Assembly (NCBI GenBank): GCA_964019335.1 | Contig: OZ025674.1 | Location: forward strand, 372,001-436,000 | Length of the DNA: 64,000 nt | DNA from: Diplonema japonicum | Lineage: Eukaryota; Euglenozoa; Diplonemea; Diplonemida; Diplonemidae | Reading direction: 5' to 3' | In this document: positions 62,466-64,000 of the stretch, piece by piece | Layout: every line of letters starts with the position of its first letter | Numbering within the stretch: the stretch's first letter is position 1 | Program-made: the position numbers and the translations under genes | The notes under the pieces: model-generated | Database searches by the model: none | Seen by the model: only the letters and a program-made list of their open reading frames with translations | What the model was told of the DNA's origin: nothing

Positions 62466-64000
62466 ATGGCGAAGGCTAGGAGTAGGGAGGCGAGGGCCGC
62501 TGCCGCCAAAGCACAAAAGCACAGCGGCCCTGTGGACACCACCAATCCAGAGGTCGCTATGTGGCACAAGTCGAAGAAGCAGCGAGCACATGAGAAGGCG
62601 GAGAAGCGAAAGGAAAAAGAGCGAAAAAGCAAAGAGGCGCTCAAGAGGCTTGCAGAACAACAGATCCTGCTTGCACAAAGGAAGGAGGTAGTGGATAAGG
62701 AAAAGAAAGAGGAACAAGATGCGAAGACGGAAAGGAAGAAGAAGATCATGAGCGAGAGAAGCGAGGTGCAAAGGAAGAGGGGCGTGATGAACAAGGCTGT
62801 TAACAGGTCGGTGCTGGACTACCAGCAGATGCTTCAAGAAGACAACATCACAAGGCAGGAGAAGGAGAGCAAACAGAAGATGGCTGATAACGAAATGACG
62901 TTGCGGAGGATCGCAGAAGAAGAACTTGCGTACGAGGAGAGGAAGGCAAGAGGTGAGGAGTTGCTACCGTGCAACACTAGCGTTGTGACAGTGAACAGGA
63001 CGGAAGAGCTGGAGTACGGGAGGAGACTGCTACCTATCTTGAACATGGAGCAGGAAATCATGGAGAGCATCAATGGGCTCACGTCGAACGCTCTGGTCCT
63101 GTGCGGTGAGACGGGAAGTGGTAAGACCACCCAGTTGCCGCAGTTCCTCTGGGAAGCAGGCTACGGGCACACCGGGACGGGTAAGAGCCAAGGCATGATC
63201 GGCGTGACACAGCCCAGAAGGGTCGCTGCTCGTAGCATCGCGCAACGTGTGGCGGAAGAACTCAACGTAGACTTCGGGAAGGAAGTGTCATACCAGGTGA
63301 GGTACGACCACAACCTGAGCAGCGACACCAAGGTGAAGTTCATGACAGAGGGCATCCTCCTGAAGGAGATCCAGGCGGACATCGCCCTCCGTCAGTACAG
63401 TGTCATCATCCTCGACGAGGCACACGAGAGAAGCGTTGCCACCGATCTTTTGCTCGGCCTCCTCACACGTATCGTTCGCCTCCGCTGGGAGATGAAAGAG
63501 CAGCTCTCCCCCTTGAAGCTCATTATCATGTCCGCTACACTGCAAGTGTCCACTCTATCCGAGAACACAACGCTTTTCCCTATCTCACCAAAGATCATCA
63601 ACGTGGAGGCCAGGCAGTTCCCCGTCACGAAGCACTTCGCCAAGACCACTGACACCGAGCAGTACGTCGAGAAGGCTGTCCACAAGGTGCAGCAAATCCA
63701 CACGAAACTGCCGCCAGGCGGTATTCTTGTTTTCATGCCGACGCAGCGCACCATCGAGCAGTGCGTGGCGAAGGTCAAGCAGCACTTCATGAACACGAAG
63801 TGCAAGTACTCCGCTAACGAATGGAAAGCAAAGAAGGAAGACTGGGTCGCAAGGAAGGACAAGGCCATGAACGACCACGAAGACCGTGCCAAGGAGATGG
63901 GCGCAGACGAGTACGGGATGACCTTTGAGGACTACGAGCTCCCGGACATGGGCGACGAGACTCAACAAGAGAACTCGGGAATGAAGGACGACTTCTTGGA
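62466..64000 (+). CDS. DHX37: DEAH-box RNA helicase, DHX37/Dhr1 type, N-terminal part
   Basis: The gene runs off the right edge; 511 codons are visible. DHX37/Dhr1 releases U3 snoRNA during small-subunit ribosome assembly in the nucleolus. The lysine/glutamate-rich N-terminus (1-170) is followed by RecA1: GETGSGKTTQLPQF (about 212-225), TQPRRVAARSIAQRV, FMTEGILLKEIQ, DEAHERS (about 316) and MSATLQVSTL. The stretch VEARQFPVTKHFAKTT, then KLPPGGILVFMPTQ, is characteristic of the DHX37/Ecm16 branch rather than the Prp helicases. The acidic insertion near the window end (MGADEYGMTFEDYELPDMGD) sits inside RecA2, as in other DHX37 proteins. No introns in the visible part. Confidence 0.9.
   Translation, partial: MAKARSREARAAAAKAQKHSGPVDTTNPEVAMWHKSKKQRAHEKAEKRKEKERKSKEALKRLAEQQILLAQRKEVVDKEKKEEQDAKTERKKKIMSERSEVQRKRGVMNKAVNRSVLDYQQMLQEDNITRQEKESKQKMADNEMTLRRIAEEELAYEERKARGEELLPCNTSVVTVNRTEELEYGRRLLPILNMEQEIMESINGLTSNALVLCGETGSGKTTQLPQFLWEAGYGHTGTGKSQGMIGVTQPRRVAARSIAQRVAEELNVDFGKEVSYQVRYDHNLSSDTKVKFMTEGILLKEIQADIALRQYSVIILDEAHERSVATDLLLGLLTRIVRLRWEMKEQLSPLKLIIMSATLQVSTLSENTTLFPISPKIINVEARQFPVTKHFAKTTDTEQYVEKAVHKVQQIHTKLPPGGILVFMPTQRTIEQCVAKVKQHFMNTKCKYSANEWKAKKEDWVARKDKAMNDHEDRAKEMGADEYGMTFEDYELPDMGDETQQENSGMKDDFL

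Overview
The window reads as nuclear DNA of a euglenozoan protist, most likely a diplonemid. Three observations support this. Every protein gene I can support (about 18, plus all the retroelement ORFs) lies on the + strand, which suggests one long polycistronic array. Many genes have a pyrimidine tract ending in AG shortly before the start codon, as expected for spliced-leader (SL) trans-splicing. At 24651-24689 there is a spliced-leader-like sequence whose 3' part, ACAGTTTCTGTACTTTATTG, differs at one base from the end of the kinetoplastid SL and matches my recollection of the diplonemid SL. Coding sequence is of balanced composition, whereas non-coding DNA is dominated by homopolymer A and T runs with some G and C runs. 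Genes are cut by very small introns (38-65 nt), many of them little more than GTATG plus a poly-A run plus AG.

Layout. 1-7.1 kb: end of an unidentified gene, an SDP1/TGL-type patatin lipase, a PRMT3-type arginine methyltransferase and a MAP2K-type kinase. 7.9-9.8 kb: 5'-truncated non-LTR retroelement (LINE-A). 10.5 kb: small unknown gene. 12.6-13.3 kb: composite inverted-repeat element (E1). 14.7 kb: tail of LINE-B. 15.7-17.6 kb: PH/PAK-like STE20 kinase with four introns. 19.1-20.3 kb: membrane RING-H2 protein with a signal-peptide exon. 22.1-23.9 kb: mitochondrial ribosome recycling factor and a UPF0126 membrane protein. 24.65-30.2 kb: nearly full-length LINE-B carrying the SL-like sequence at its 5' end. 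30.3-31.8 kb: 5'-truncated LINE-C. 32.4-33.4 kb: two small spliced genes. 33.4-45.9 kb: gene-poor stretch of homopolymers and dispersed repeats. 45.9-48.8 kb: carrier-like membrane protein, a repeated structured RNA-like element, and a hypoxanthine-guanine phosphoribosyltransferase homologue. 49-51 kb: an inverted-repeat element and a LINE-A fragment. 51.1-64 kb: a dense gene row with a putative methyltransferase-fold protein, a PAN-domain/GT31-like glycosyltransferase, a 1365-residue coiled-coil protein, a small probably mitochondrial protein, a DIEG-repeat protein and the N-terminal part of a DHX37/Dhr1 helicase.

The genes do not form a single pathway; they look like a housekeeping assortment in a polycistronic array. 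The notable biology is in the mobile DNA and introns: a retroelement that seems to have been copied from a trans-spliced RNA, insertions bordered by T runs on both sides, inverted-repeat elements whose arms change together, and introns that are mostly poly-A. Intron positions are inferred from protein continuity and GT(GC)-AG ends. No alignment or folding program was run.
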